Shown here: positions 32,962 through 42,282 of the stretch, piece by piece
Numbering within the stretch: position 1 is the stretch's first letter
How the letters are laid out: each line of letters begins with the position of its first letter
From: Clostridia bacterium
GTDB taxonomy: Bacteria; Bacillota; Clostridia; Christensenellales; Borkfalkiaceae
NCBI GenBank assembly: GCA_017625565.1
Contig: JAGAKN010000022.1
Span: forward strand, 1-64,000
Length of the DNA: 64,000 bases
Direction of reading: 5' to 3'
The notes under the pieces: generated by a model
The model's database searches: none
The model's input: the letters and a program-made list of their open reading frames with translations, nothing else
What the model was told of the DNA's origin: nothing
Position numbers and translations under genes: made by a program

Positions 32962-34412
32962 GAAATTTGACGTTGTTGACGGACTTGTATCAGCTGACGA
33001 TGGGCTATGGTTTTTATCGGCACGAAAAACACGAAGAAGAAGTCGTATTCGATTTGTTTTTCCGTAAAAACGCGCAGATTACCTATTCGATTGCAGCAGG
33101 CTTGGAACAAGCGATGGAGTACTTACTCCATTGGCGGTTTGACGACGAAGATATCGCATATTTGCGTTCGTTAAACCTGTTCGACGAAGATTTTTTAGAG
33201 TATTTACGCAATATGCGTTTTACGGGCGACGTGTACGCCGTTCGCGAAGGCGAACCCGTGTTCCCTGGCGAGCCGATTTTGACGATTAAAGCACCGCTCA
33301 TTCAAGCGCAGTTTGCAGAAACGGCGCTACTCAACATCATCAACCATCAAACGCTCATCGCGACGAAATCGTCCAAGATTTGTCGCGCAACGGGTGGCGT
33401 TGGCGCTGTGATGGAGTTTGGACTTCGACGGGCGCAAGCTCCCGACGCAGGGATCAACGGCGCGAGAGCCGCGATCATCGGTGGATGTTCTTCCACGTCC
33501 AACGTTTTGGCGGGAAAAATGTTCGATATTCCCGTAGCGGGCACGATGGCGCATAGCTGGGTAATGGATTACCCGTCGGAATACGAAGCGTTCCGCGCGT
33601 ATGCAGACGCATACCCCGATAATTGTTTGTTGCTTGTAGATACGTACGATACGTTGCGTAGCGGTGTTCCCAACGCGATCAAGGTGTTTAAAGAACTCCG
33701 TGAAAAGGGCTATAAACCAAAGGGGATACGTTTGGATAGTGGCGACTTGGCGTATTTATCTAAAAAAGCGCGCAAGATGATGGACGAAGCGGGTTTCCCT
33801 GACGCGATCATTTGCGTTTCGGGGGATTTGGACGAACGCTCGATCAACTCCTTGTTGCAACAGGGTGCAAAAATCAATTCGTGGGGGGTAGGCACGAAGT
33901 TAATCACTTCCGAAGACCTGCCTGCGTTAGGGGGAGTATACAAACTCTCTGCCGTAATCGAAAAGGACGGACAGGTAATTCCGAAGATTAAACTCTCCGA
34001 TAACACGGCGAAGATTACCAACCCGTCGTTTAAGAATTTGTATCGACTGTACGATCGGGATACGGGCATGGCGATTGCCGATTTGATTACGTTGCGGGGC
34101 GAAAAAGTGGACGACAGCAAACCGTTGACGTTGTTCCATCCGATTGAAACTTGGAAGGAATTCGAAGTGAGCAATTTCCGCGCGGAAAAGTTGTTGCATA
34201 CGATTGTGAAAGACGGGAAACTTGTGTACAAATTCCCCAAACTCCAAGAAATTCGGGAGTTTTCTAAATCGCAACTTTCGAAATTCTGGGAAGAATATTT
34301 GCGCTTGGATATGCCTGAATTATACAAAGTGGATTTGTCTAAGAAATTGCATAAATTAAAGCTGGGCATGATCGATAAAATAAGAAAAGGAAACGGAAAA
34401 AAGTATGAGTAA
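32958..34412 (+). CDS. pncB: Nicotinate phosphoribosyltransferase
   Basis: The enzyme makes nicotinate mononucleotide from nicotinate and PRPP with ATP, the entry to NAD salvage. The 484-residue length and landmarks fit: LLTDLYQLTMGYGFY at the N terminus, EFGLRRAQAPDAGINGARAA (about 153-172), GTMAHSWVM with the catalytic His, and GIRLDSGDLAYLS. The ATG overlaps the lgt stop. nadE at 50.6 kb supplies the last NAD step. Confidence 0.95.
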   Translation: MRNLTLLTDLYQLTMGYGFYRHEKHEEEVVFDLFFRKNAQITYSIAAGLEQAMEYLLHWRFDDEDIAYLRSLNLFDEDFLEYLRNMRFTGDVYAVREGEPVFPGEPILTIKAPLIQAQFAETALLNIINHQTLIATKSSKICRATGGVGAVMEFGLRRAQAPDAGINGARAAIIGGCSSTSNVLAGKMFDIPVAGTMAHSWVMDYPSEYEAFRAYADAYPDNCLLLVDTYDTLRSGVPNAIKVFKELREKGYKPKGIRLDSGDLAYLSKKARKMMDEAGFPDAIICVSGDLDERSINSLLQQGAKINSWGVGTKLITSEDLPALGGVYKLSAVIEKDGQVIPKIKLSDNTAKITNPSFKNLYRLYDRDTGMAIADLITLRGEKVDDSKPLTLFHPIETWKEFEVSNFRAEKLLHTIVKDGKLVYKFPKLQEIREFSKSQLSKFWEEYLRLDMPELYKVDLSKKLHKLKLGMIDKIRKGNGKKYE

Positions 34413-35031
34413 TTTGGCGAAAAAACAGAGCCCAACGACGATGAAAGGCTCGAAGTGGTGGGGCGTTTGGTTGTTTTTCATTCTCGTATTCGTCGATCAG
34501 GTCACGAAAATGGTGGCGGACGTGTATTTTAATACGCCGGGTTCGCCGTCGAAAATCGACGTTATCCCCGGTTGGTTGAGCTTGACGATTGAATATAACC
34601 GCGGAATTTCTTACGGAATGGGTTCGGACGTTAAGTCGTGGATTAAACTTGCCGTCATTATTGCAACGGCGGTGATTATGACGGTGTTTGCGATTGCGTA
34701 TTTCCGTATAGACAACCGTCGCAGTTGGATGAAAGTGGCGATCGTGCTCATTGTTGCAGGCGGTATCGGGAATTTAATCGACAGGGTATACTATCGTGTT
34801 TGGGACGTAGACACGTTGCTCGGCGTAAGGGATATGGTCGATTTAAGTCGGTTCGGCTTTGCGGTTTGCAATTTTGCCGATTTCTTTATCACGGGCGGAG
34901 CGATTGTTTTGGTGCTTGCAATGCTGTTCTTTGATCGCGACGCCTTTTGTCCGTTGACGAAAAAATACAAACTGCTTGCGAAAGAACAAGCGAAAAAAGA
35001 CGAAACGGAACGTTCGGCAAAAAGGAAATAA
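34405..35031 (+). CDS. lspA: Lipoprotein signal peptidase LspA
   Basis: LspA cleaves the signal peptide of lipidated prolipoproteins. The 208-residue protein has four membrane segments. The catalytic aspartates lie in GNLIDRVYYRV (about 126-136) and VCNFADFFI (about 152-160). A basic tail (about 180-208) is longer than usual. The gene overlaps pncB by 8 bp and follows lgt by one gene, so both lipoprotein-processing enzymes are in one operon. Confidence 0.95.
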   Translation: MSNLAKKQSPTTMKGSKWWGVWLFFILVFVDQVTKMVADVYFNTPGSPSKIDVIPGWLSLTIEYNRGISYGMGSDVKSWIKLAVIIATAVIMTVFAIAYFRIDNRRSWMKVAIVLIVAGGIGNLIDRVYYRVWDVDTLLGVRDMVDLSRFGFAVCNFADFFITGGAIVLVLAMLFFDRDAFCPLTKKYKLLAKEQAKKDETERSAKRK

Positions 35032-35033
35032 AA

Positions 35034-36008
35034 ATGGACTTACGGTTTTGCGTGGATGGGACAGGTAAGCGTTTAGACGTATTTTTAAGCGAGCAAACGC
35101 AGGAGCTTACCCGTTCGCGATTGAAAAAACTCATTGAAAGCGGAAACGTGCTTGTCAACGGCTCGCCGGCAACGAAAGCGGGGGCAGACGTAAAGGTCGG
35201 GGACGAAATTACCGTGTTCCTGCCCGAGGCGACGACGTACTCGGCGCAAGCGGAAAACATTCCGATCGAGATCGTGTATCAGGATAGCGATTTTGCCGTC
35301 GTCAACAAACCGCAAGGTATGACGGTGCACGTCGGCAACGGCAATGAAAACGGTACGCTCGTCAATGCGCTATTGTACGCGCTCGACAGTTTGAGTGGGA
35401 TTGGCGGAGTGTTGCGCCCGGGAATCGTGCATCGGATCGACAAGGATACGACGGGGCTACTCGTCGTCGCAAAGAACGACAAAGCGCACGTTTCCCTCGC
35501 GTCGCAAATTGAGAAAAAGGACTGTAAGCGCACCTATTACGCGCTACTTGAAGGGGAGTTAAAAAGCGAACAAGGCAGGGTGGAAACAGATATCGGACGA
35601 CATCCGACCGATCGGTTGAAAATGGCGGTGTTGGCGGACGGAAAGGGCAAGCGCGCGATCACCGATTATCGAGTCGTCGCGCGGTTTGGTCAAGAATTTA
35701 CGCTTTGCCGGTTCGATTTGCAAACGGGTAGAACGCATCAAATCCGCGTCCACGCCAAGCATTTAGGGCATCCCGTTGTGGGTGATCCCGTATACGGATA
35801 CAAGAAACAAAAATGCAAGGTAGACGGGCAGTTATTGCACGCGCAAAGGTTGGAGTTAACGCACCCGTCCACGGGGCAAAGAATGGCGTTCAACGCGCCC
35901 CTGCCCACTACGTTTCAAGAAATTTTGCAAAAATTATGTAAAAAATATGCGATAGACGAACGGGCGTTTTCCACGCTAACCGCACCGTCAAATTCGGCTG
36001 AAGTATAA
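35034..36008 (+). CDS. rluD: RluA/RluD family pseudouridine synthase
   Basis: The 324-residue protein has an N-terminal S4 RNA-binding domain (about 12-75, RLDVFLSEQTQELTRSRLKKLIESGNV) and the RluA catalytic domain. The motif HRIDKDTTGLLVVAK carries the catalytic aspartate, and the FDLQTGRTHQIRVHAKHLGHP segment is typical. It probably modifies 23S rRNA; the exact site is uncertain. AAAGGAAAT before ATG 35034 and spacing after lspA decide the start. This lspA-rluD order is common in Bacillota. Confidence 0.92.
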   Translation: MDLRFCVDGTGKRLDVFLSEQTQELTRSRLKKLIESGNVLVNGSPATKAGADVKVGDEITVFLPEATTYSAQAENIPIEIVYQDSDFAVVNKPQGMTVHVGNGNENGTLVNALLYALDSLSGIGGVLRPGIVHRIDKDTTGLLVVAKNDKAHVSLASQIEKKDCKRTYYALLEGELKSEQGRVETDIGRHPTDRLKMAVLADGKGKRAITDYRVVARFGQEFTLCRFDLQTGRTHQIRVHAKHLGHPVVGDPVYGYKKQKCKVDGQLLHAQRLELTHPSTGQRMAFNAPLPTTFQEILQKLCKKYAIDERAFSTLTAPSNSAEV

Positions 36009-36012
36009 CCGA

Positions 36013-36047
36013 AAAGGGGATATTCTTTTAGAATACCCCCTTTTTTT
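36013..36047 (+). terminator. Terminator of lgt-rluD operon
   Basis: GGGGATATTC (36017-36026) pairs with GAATACCCC (36031-36039), one bulge, then a T run to 36047. Confidence 0.8.
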
Positions 36048-36048
36048 C

Positions 36049-36077
36049 TTTACAAACGTGAAAAAAAAAGGTATAAT
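36049..36077 (+). promoter_or_regulatory. Promoter giving a leaderless mRNA
   Basis: TTTACA (36049-36054) and TATAAT (36072-36077) have a 17-bp spacer. The ATG of the next gene starts at 36086, only 8 bp after the -10 box, so the transcript should have almost no 5' leader. Confidence 0.75.
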
Positions 36078-36085
36078 GAAAGCGT

Positions 36086-37408
36086 ATGTTAAAGATTTCC
36101 AAAGTAAAACGTAATTCCATTGCTAAGGATTTGGGCTTGGAAAAAGGGGACGAAATCGTCGCGTTCGACGGCTATCCCTGCGAAGACGAACTCGATTATT
36201 TGTATTACTGCGAATCGGGGGAGTTTACTATGACCGTTCGTGATCATCGTGGCGCAGGGGAAACGACGGTGGCGGTGGAGAAAGACGAAGGCGAAGATTT
36301 GGGGTTGGAGTTTGAAAAATCCAACGAAATTCGCACTTGCCATAACCGTTGTGTGTTTTGTTTCGTCGATCAAATGCCCAAGGGCATGCGCGAAAGCTTG
36401 TACGTGAAAGACGACGATTACGGTATGAGTTTTTCCTGTGGGAATTTCGTCACGCTTACCAACCTTTCCGACGACGGGTTAGAGCGGATTATCCGTTTAA
36501 AACTCTCGCCGTTGTACGTGTCCGTGCATACGCTCAATCCCGAACTGCGCGTGAAGTTGTTGCGCAACCGACATGCGGGCAAGATTGTCGAGCAGATCGA
36601 TCGGCTTGCAAAAGGGGGGATTACGCTCCATTGTCAAGCGGTACTCGTGCCAGGGGAAAACGACGGCGAAGAATTAAAGGCAACGGCGCGGAAGTTGTTT
36701 GCATATTATCCTATGGTGGCGGATTTGGCTTGCGTACCGACGGGGTTGACGAAATATCGGGTGGGGCTTTATCCGATTTCCGACGTCGATAAGGCGTACA
36801 GCGAAACGCTGTTGGATACCATCGACGAGTTAAACGCGGAATTCGGCGTAAATTTCGTGCAACCTGCCGACGAGTATTTCATCAAGGCAGAACGCCCGTT
36901 AAAGCCGACGGAATTTTACGGCGATTTCGAACAAATCGAAAACGGGATCGGCATGACGACGAAATTCTTAGACGAAGCGGGGCGCGCGTTGACGGCGCTT
37001 GTTGCCGAAAAGCAGGGCGCGTGCAAGGTAAAGGCTCCTAAAAAGATGTTGATCGTTTGCGGAGTTTCCGCATCCAAAGTCCTTGGGGAGTTGGTGGATC
37101 GGTGTAATCGCGCGATAGACGGCCTACAAGCGGAGATACTCGCGGTAAAGAACCGGTTCTTCGGGGAAACGGTCACTTGTACGGGATTGTTGACGGGCGT
37201 GGATATTTTGGACGCGCTTTTGCAATATAAATCGGAACAGGGCGCGGTGGACGAAGTGCTTTTGTCGGGGGATACGATGAAAGAATTCGAAGAAGTGTTC
37301 TTATGCGGAATGACGTTGAGCGAATTAAAGAAGAAATCGGGCGTCGAGCATATCAAGGTCAATCGCGACGGTGGGTACGGGTTCGTGCAGTTGCTTTTGG
37401 AAGATTGA
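36086..37408 (+). CDS. DUF512 PDZ/radical SAM-like protein
   Basis: The 440-residue protein starts with a PDZ-like domain (SIAKDLGLEKGDEIVAFDG, about 11-29). A cysteine cluster follows, CHNRCVFCFVDQMPKGMR (about 86-103), in CxxxCxxC spacing as in radical SAM proteins, then a DUF512 C-terminal domain (about 300-440). This architecture next to der is a known, unexplained arrangement in Bacillota. No ribosome site precedes the ATG; the promoter -10 box ends 8 bp upstream, so translation is probably leaderless. Reaction unknown. Confidence 0.85.
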   Translation: MLKISKVKRNSIAKDLGLEKGDEIVAFDGYPCEDELDYLYYCESGEFTMTVRDHRGAGETTVAVEKDEGEDLGLEFEKSNEIRTCHNRCVFCFVDQMPKGMRESLYVKDDDYGMSFSCGNFVTLTNLSDDGLERIIRLKLSPLYVSVHTLNPELRVKLLRNRHAGKIVEQIDRLAKGGITLHCQAVLVPGENDGEELKATARKLFAYYPMVADLACVPTGLTKYRVGLYPISDVDKAYSETLLDTIDELNAEFGVNFVQPADEYFIKAERPLKPTEFYGDFEQIENGIGMTTKFLDEAGRALTALVAEKQGACKVKAPKKMLIVCGVSASKVLGELVDRCNRAIDGLQAEILAVKNRFFGETVTCTGLLTGVDILDALLQYKSEQGAVDEVLLSGDTMKEFEEVFLCGMTLSELKKKSGVEHIKVNRDGGYGFVQLLLED

Positions 37409-37437
37409 CGAAAGGGAATGGAAAGGAGAAATAGAGT

Positions 37438-38751
37438 ATGGCAAATCCTTTAATCGCGTTGGTGGGCAGACCAAACGTTGGAAAGAGTACGTTTTTTAAT
37501 AAAGTAGCCGGGCGGAAGATTTCGATTACGGAAGACCGTCCTGGTGTCACGCGGGATCGGTTGTATGCGGACGCGTCCTGGAGAAATAAGCATTTCACGA
37601 TGGTCGATACGGGCGGGATTGAGTTGAAATCGGAAGACGTCATGTGGAAAGAAATCGCCAAACAAGCCGAAGTTGCGATTGAAACGGCGGACGTTATCCT
37701 ATTCTTTACGGACGGCAGGGAAGGTTTACACCCGTCCGATTACGACGTGGCGGATATTCTCCGTCGCAGTAAAAAACCCGTGATACTTCTCGTCAACAAA
37801 ATCGACGAATACAGCCCCGAAAAGATTTTCGAGTTTTACTCACTTGGTCTTGGAGAGCCGTTTGCGGTATCTGCGGAGCACTCCCAAGGCATCGGTGACG
37901 TTTTGGACGAAGCGGTTTCCTATTTCGAAAAGAACACGGTAGAACCCGTTCCGTCTTTGAAGATTGCGGTAGTTGGCAAACCCAACGCAGGGAAATCGAG
38001 CTTGGTTAATAAAATTTTGGGTAGCGAGCGCAGTATCGTCACGCCGATGGCAGGCACGACGCGGGACGCAATCGATACGCTTTTCTATCGTGGCGATAAG
38101 GCGTACACGTTGATTGATACCGCAGGAATTCGTAAGAAAAAGAACGTGGACGACAACGTAGAATATTACAGCAATATGCGCGCGTTCGACGCCGTTCGGC
38201 GGAGCGACGTTTGCTTGCTCGTTGTAGACAGCGCGGAAGGCTTGACGGAACAAGACGTGAAGATTATCGGCTACGTACACGAACAGGGCAAACCGTCCGT
38301 GATCGTTATGAACAAGTGGGATTTGGTGGAAAAGGATACGCACACCGTCAACCGCTTTGAAGAAATTTTAAAAGAAGATTTGAAGTTTATGGATTATTAT
38401 AAATCCCTTTACATCTCGGCAAAAACAGGACAACGGGTAGAGAAATTGCTCTCGGCGGCGGAAGAAGTCTACGCGCACGCGTCCTTCCGTGTTCCTACGG
38501 GGGAATTGAACGATTTAATCGGCGACGCAATCCGTTTGCAAGAACCGCCGTCCTATTTGGGTAGAAGAATGCGCGTGTTCTTCTCGTCGCAGGTTTCCGT
38601 TTGTCCGCCTGTATTCGTGTTGTTCGTTAACGACGAAGGGTTGCTCCATTTCTCCTATCAACGGTACTTGGAAAACACCATTCGTCGCGCGTACGATTTC
38701 ACGGGTACGCCTATCAAAATCACCGTGCGTGAGAAAAAAGAAGAAGACTAA
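37438..38751 (+). CDS. der: Ribosome biogenesis GTPase Der (EngA)
   Basis: Der is a double GTPase needed to assemble the 50S subunit. The 437-residue protein has two G domains: the first with GRPNVGKST (about 10-18), DTGG and NKID, the second with GKPNAGKSS (about 180-188), DTAG and NKWD. A C-terminal KH-like domain follows (about 350-437). AAGGAG precedes the ATG. It follows the DUF512 gene by 29 bp; plsY, its usual next neighbour, is separated from it here by an LRR lipoprotein gene. Confidence 0.96.
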   Translation: MANPLIALVGRPNVGKSTFFNKVAGRKISITEDRPGVTRDRLYADASWRNKHFTMVDTGGIELKSEDVMWKEIAKQAEVAIETADVILFFTDGREGLHPSDYDVADILRRSKKPVILLVNKIDEYSPEKIFEFYSLGLGEPFAVSAEHSQGIGDVLDEAVSYFEKNTVEPVPSLKIAVVGKPNAGKSSLVNKILGSERSIVTPMAGTTRDAIDTLFYRGDKAYTLIDTAGIRKKKNVDDNVEYYSNMRAFDAVRRSDVCLLVVDSAEGLTEQDVKIIGYVHEQGKPSVIVMNKWDLVEKDTHTVNRFEEILKEDLKFMDYYKSLYISAKTGQRVEKLLSAAEEVYAHASFRVPTGELNDLIGDAIRLQEPPSYLGRRMRVFFSSQVSVCPPVFVLFVNDEGLLHFSYQRYLENTIRRAYDFTGTPIKITVREKKEED

Positions 38752-38778
38752 AAAAATAAACGATAAGGAGAGTTTATT

Positions 38779-40116
38779 ATGAAAAAGAGGAACCTTTTTA
38801 CAGCAATCTTGGCTTTGGCATGTGTGTCGACGTTTGCGTTTGCAGTCGGCGCGTGTGGGGGGAAAGACGACAATTCCGACGGTGGCGTAGCCACGGACGA
38901 ACAAGGGGTACGCTACGAAAAAAGTAGCGACGAAAGTACATACGCTGTCGTAGGTTATGAAAGCACGGCAAGCGCAACGATCGTCATTCCTGCAACGTAT
39001 GATGGGCTTCCCGTAACGTCGATCGGGAACAGCGCGTTTGAAAACTGTTCCGTTTTGACGAGTATTACCATTCCCGACAGTATTACGAGTATTGGCGCGG
39101 GCGCATTCAGCGGTTGTTATACGTTGACGAGCGTGACCATTCCCGAAAGTGTTGCGACGATCGGTGCGAGCGCGTTCCATAGCTGTTCTAAGTTGACGGA
39201 AATCAACCTTCCCGACGCTATTACAAGTATCGGGTCGCTCACGTTCTATGCTTGTAAGGAGTTGGAAAGCATTACCATTCCCAGCGGTGTGACGAGCATT
39301 GGAGAATACGCGTTCTCTCTTTGCGAAAACTTAAAGAGCGCCGTTGTTCCGAATGGCGTGACGACTATTGAAGAAGGCGTTTTTGAATTTTGCGAAACCA
39401 TGACGAACATTACGCTCCCCGACGGGATTACGAGTATCGGCGATGGTGCATTCAACCATTGTTGGGGGTTGACGAGCATCACGCTCCCGAACACCGTGAT
39501 GAGCATCGGCAAGCGCGCGTTTGGGAATTGCGGTTTGACGGAATTTACCATTCCCAGCGGTGTGACGAGTATTGAAGAAGAAACGTTTTATTACAGCAAG
39601 AATATGTTGACCATTACCATTCCCGACAGCGTGACGAGCATCGGCGCGAGCGCATTCCGTAATTGTAGCGCGTTGGTAAACATTGCTATTCCCAGCGGTG
39701 TGACGAGTATCGGCGATCGCGCGTTTTACGAATGTAGTAGTATCGTAGAGCTTACGATCCCGGACGGGATCACGGCAATCGGGGAAGAAACGTTCTATTA
39801 TTGTAAGAGATTGACAACGATCAAACTTCCCAACTCGTTAAAGACGATCGGCAAGAAAGCGTTCTATAATTGCTATCGTTTTGCGGAATTTACCATTCCT
39901 AGTAGCGTGGAAACCATTCAAGACGGTGCATTCGACAGTTGCACGAAGTTGGAGAAAATTGTTATCCCGATGGGTGTGACGACGATGGGTAGCAAAGTGT
40001 TCGCTGATTGTACTAAGCTCACCATCTACTGCGAAGCGGTCAGCGAAGGGAACGATTGGATGTTCGACTGGAGCGGGAACTGCCCCGTCGTTTGGGATTA
40101 TAAAATAACGGAATAA
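38779..40116 (+). CDS. BspA-type leucine-rich repeat lipoprotein
   Basis: The 445-residue protein has a lipoprotein signal ending at AVGAC (Cys26). About fourteen repeats of 23 residues follow (about 60-420), each with a core like LTSITIPDSITSIGAGAF. These are LRR_5 repeats, as in BspA of oral and gut bacteria, used for adhesion or host and mucus interaction. The repeats are similar at DNA level too (for example, GTGTGACGAG recurs), so copy number may vary. Its place between der and plsY suggests insertion into a conserved operon. The final stretch is cysteine-containing and may cap the solenoid. Confidence 0.9.
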   Translation: MKKRNLFTAILALACVSTFAFAVGACGGKDDNSDGGVATDEQGVRYEKSSDESTYAVVGYESTASATIVIPATYDGLPVTSIGNSAFENCSVLTSITIPDSITSIGAGAFSGCYTLTSVTIPESVATIGASAFHSCSKLTEINLPDAITSIGSLTFYACKELESITIPSGVTSIGEYAFSLCENLKSAVVPNGVTTIEEGVFEFCETMTNITLPDGITSIGDGAFNHCWGLTSITLPNTVMSIGKRAFGNCGLTEFTIPSGVTSIEEETFYYSKNMLTITIPDSVTSIGASAFRNCSALVNIAIPSGVTSIGDRAFYECSSIVELTIPDGITAIGEETFYYCKRLTTIKLPNSLKTIGKKAFYNCYRFAEFTIPSSVETIQDGAFDSCTKLEKIVIPMGVTTMGSKVFADCTKLTIYCEAVSEGNDWMFDWSGNCPVVWDYKITE

Positions 40117-40133
40117 GGATTTTAGGCAAACCA

Positions 40134-40155
40134 CGGGGCGCGCGTTCGCGCCCCG
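40134..40155. other. GC-rich hairpin before plsY
   Basis: CGGGGCGCG (40134-40142), loop CGTT, CGCGCCCCG (40147-40155), with no T run. It lies between the LRR gene and plsY. It may partly stop or slow transcription, or protect the 3' end of the LRR mRNA. Confidence 0.5.
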
Positions 40156-40168
40156 AAAAGGAGTATCT

Positions 40169-40915
40169 ATGAAAGCATTTCATATTGCGCAAGATTGGTG
40201 GCAACTACTGCTCGTCGGGGTGGTATGTTATTTGATTGGGTGCTTTAATTTTGCGTTGTTCATTTCCCGTAGTAAAAAACGGGATATTACGAAAATGGGT
40301 AGCGGTAATCCCGGTACGATGAATATGAGCCGAGAATTCGGCTTAAAAATCGGTGTTATCACCTTTTTTTGCGACGCATTGAAAGGGGGGATTCCCACGC
40401 TTGTCGGATACTTCTTATATAGGGAGTATATTTTTGCGGGTACGGCAGTAGCCGTTGCCGATTTCATGCGGTATTTTTGCGGAGTATGCGTCATTATCGG
40501 GCATATCTTCCCCATCACGATGAAATTCAAAGGCGGGAAAGGGATCGCGTCCACGTTCGGATTGTTTTGGGCGTGTTTGTCCTGCGAAAGCCCGTGGTGG
40601 ATCTTGGGCGTATTCTTGGGCTATTGGCTGATCGTGCTCTTTATTTTCTTGACGGAGTGGGGATCTTTGGGCTCTCTTCTTGGTGTTTCGGGATTTAGCA
40701 TTATCCAGCTCGTCATCTTCGCGCAAAGATACGCAGGCGTGCCTGTGAATGCATACCTGGTATGCACGTTCCTGTTTGTTTTGGCGCTCAACGTCTTGAC
40801 GTGGTGCGCGCATCGGAAAAATCTTGCGCGGTTATTTGCTGGGGAAGAACATCATACTTCAATCAAAAAATTAGCAAAGAAAAAGAAAACGCAAACAGTG
40901 GTGGAAAAGGCATGA
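40169..40915 (+). CDS. plsY: Glycerol-3-phosphate acyltransferase PlsY
   Basis: PlsY transfers the acyl group from acyl-phosphate to glycerol 3-phosphate, the first step of phospholipid synthesis. The 248-residue protein has about six or seven membrane segments, with the conserved MGSGNPGTMN (about 43-52) and FKGGKGIAST (about 120-129) loops. A basic tail of about 20 residues is added. AAAAGGAG precedes the ATG. trkA overlaps its stop codon (ATGA). Confidence 0.93.
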   Translation: MKAFHIAQDWWQLLLVGVVCYLIGCFNFALFISRSKKRDITKMGSGNPGTMNMSREFGLKIGVITFFCDALKGGIPTLVGYFLYREYIFAGTAVAVADFMRYFCGVCVIIGHIFPITMKFKGGKGIASTFGLFWACLSCESPWWILGVFLGYWLIVLFIFLTEWGSLGSLLGVSGFSIIQLVIFAQRYAGVPVNAYLVCTFLFVLALNVLTWCAHRKNLARLFAGEEHHTSIKKLAKKKKTQTVVEKA

Positions 40916-42267
40916 AAATTATCATTGTAGGTTGTGGTAGAGTGGGGCAAACGCTCGCGGAGAGATTGAACGACGACGGAAACGAAGTGACCGTGATTGA
41001 TATTTCCGAAGAAAAAGTAAAAGAAGTGACCGACGTTTGCGACGTGTTGGGGGTGGTTGGCAACGGCGCTACGCATACTACCTTGCAGGACGCAGGTGTC
41101 GATACGGCGGATTTGTTTATTGCAGTCACCAACTCGGACGAGCTGAATTTGCTTTGTTGTATGATTGCGAAAAAGGAAGGGCGTTGTCAAACGGTTGCGC
41201 GGATTAAAAATCCCGAATACAGCAAGGAAACGGCGTATTTACAAGACGAATTGGGGCTTGTTATGGTCATCAATCCCGAGTATGCGGCGGCGGAAGAAAT
41301 CGCACGGGTGTTGCGGTTTCCGTCGGCGATGAAAATCGAGCCGTTTGCAAACGGGAAAGTCGAGCTTATCAAATTCAAATTGCCCAAAGAGTGCAGTTTG
41401 GTCGGTATGTCCGTAAAGGATATGGCGATGAAATTGTACGGGGGTGTGCTGGTTTGCGCCATTGAACGTGGGGACGAAGCGCATATCCCGAACGGGGATT
41501 TCGTCTTTGAAGAAAGGGACGTCGTGTCCATCGTAGCAACGGCAAAGAATGCGAACGAGTTCTTTAAGAAGATCCAGTATAAAGGGAATTCGATTAAGAA
41601 CGTTATGGTGATCGGCGGTGGCGCGATTACGCACTATCTTTGTGGGATTTTAGAAAGTTCGGGGATTGCACTAAAAATCGTCGAGAAAGATTTGAAAACG
41701 TGTGAAGAACTCGCGTCGCGTTGGCAAAAGGCGAGTGTCATTCACGGCAGTTTACAAGATCGGGAATTGCTCATCGAAGAAGGGCTTGCTGACGCGGGGG
41801 CGGTGGTTGCGCTCTCCAACTTTGACGAAGAGAATATTTTGTTGTCGCTATTTGCGAAAGAAACGGGTAGTGGAAAGTTGATTACCAAGATCAAGCGTAC
41901 CGATTACGGCAACGTCATCAGCAAGCTGGATTTGGATACGATGATTTGTCCGAAGAATATCACTTCGGATATGATTTTGCGCTACGTTCGCGCAACGCAA
42001 AATACGCATGGGAGCAATATTGAAACGCTGTATAATATCATCGAAGGGCAAGTGGAAGCGACGGAGTTTATCGTCAAAGAAAACTCGCCGATTATCGGTG
42101 TGCCGCTTTGGCAGTTGCCTTTTAAAAACAACGTATTAATCGCGTCCATTTCTCGCGGGAAACAAGTTATTGTGCCGAAAGGCTCTGACGTAATACAAGC
42201 GGGGGATGCGGTGGTGGTCGTGTCCAAACATATGGCTTTACGCGACGTAGCCGACGTATTAAAATAA
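40912..42267 (+). CDS. trkA: Trk potassium transport protein TrkA
   Basis: TrkA is the cytoplasmic regulatory ring of the Trk potassium transporter and binds nucleotide. The 451-residue protein has two RCK_N/RCK_C units: the first Rossmann motif is IIVGCGRVGQTLAE (about 3-16), the second VMVIGGGAITHYL (about 230-242). The start at 40912 overlaps the plsY stop by four bases; a longer frame lies within plsY. trkH follows 15 bp later, so the two form one transporter. Confidence 0.94.
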   Translation: MKIIIVGCGRVGQTLAERLNDDGNEVTVIDISEEKVKEVTDVCDVLGVVGNGATHTTLQDAGVDTADLFIAVTNSDELNLLCCMIAKKEGRCQTVARIKNPEYSKETAYLQDELGLVMVINPEYAAAEEIARVLRFPSAMKIEPFANGKVELIKFKLPKECSLVGMSVKDMAMKLYGGVLVCAIERGDEAHIPNGDFVFEERDVVSIVATAKNANEFFKKIQYKGNSIKNVMVIGGGAITHYLCGILESSGIALKIVEKDLKTCEELASRWQKASVIHGSLQDRELLIEEGLADAGAVVALSNFDEENILLSLFAKETGSGKLITKIKRTDYGNVISKLDLDTMICPKNITSDMILRYVRATQNTHGSNIETLYNIIEGQVEATEFIVKENSPIIGVPLWQLPFKNNVLIASISRGKQVIVPKGSDVIQAGDAVVVVSKHMALRDVADVLK

Positions 42268-42282
42268 ACAGGAAAAATCGTT

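Noticed and set aside
38998..40060. Tandem DNA repeats as a CRISPR or satellite array
   Set aside because: They are in frame and encode regular LRR_5 protein repeats.
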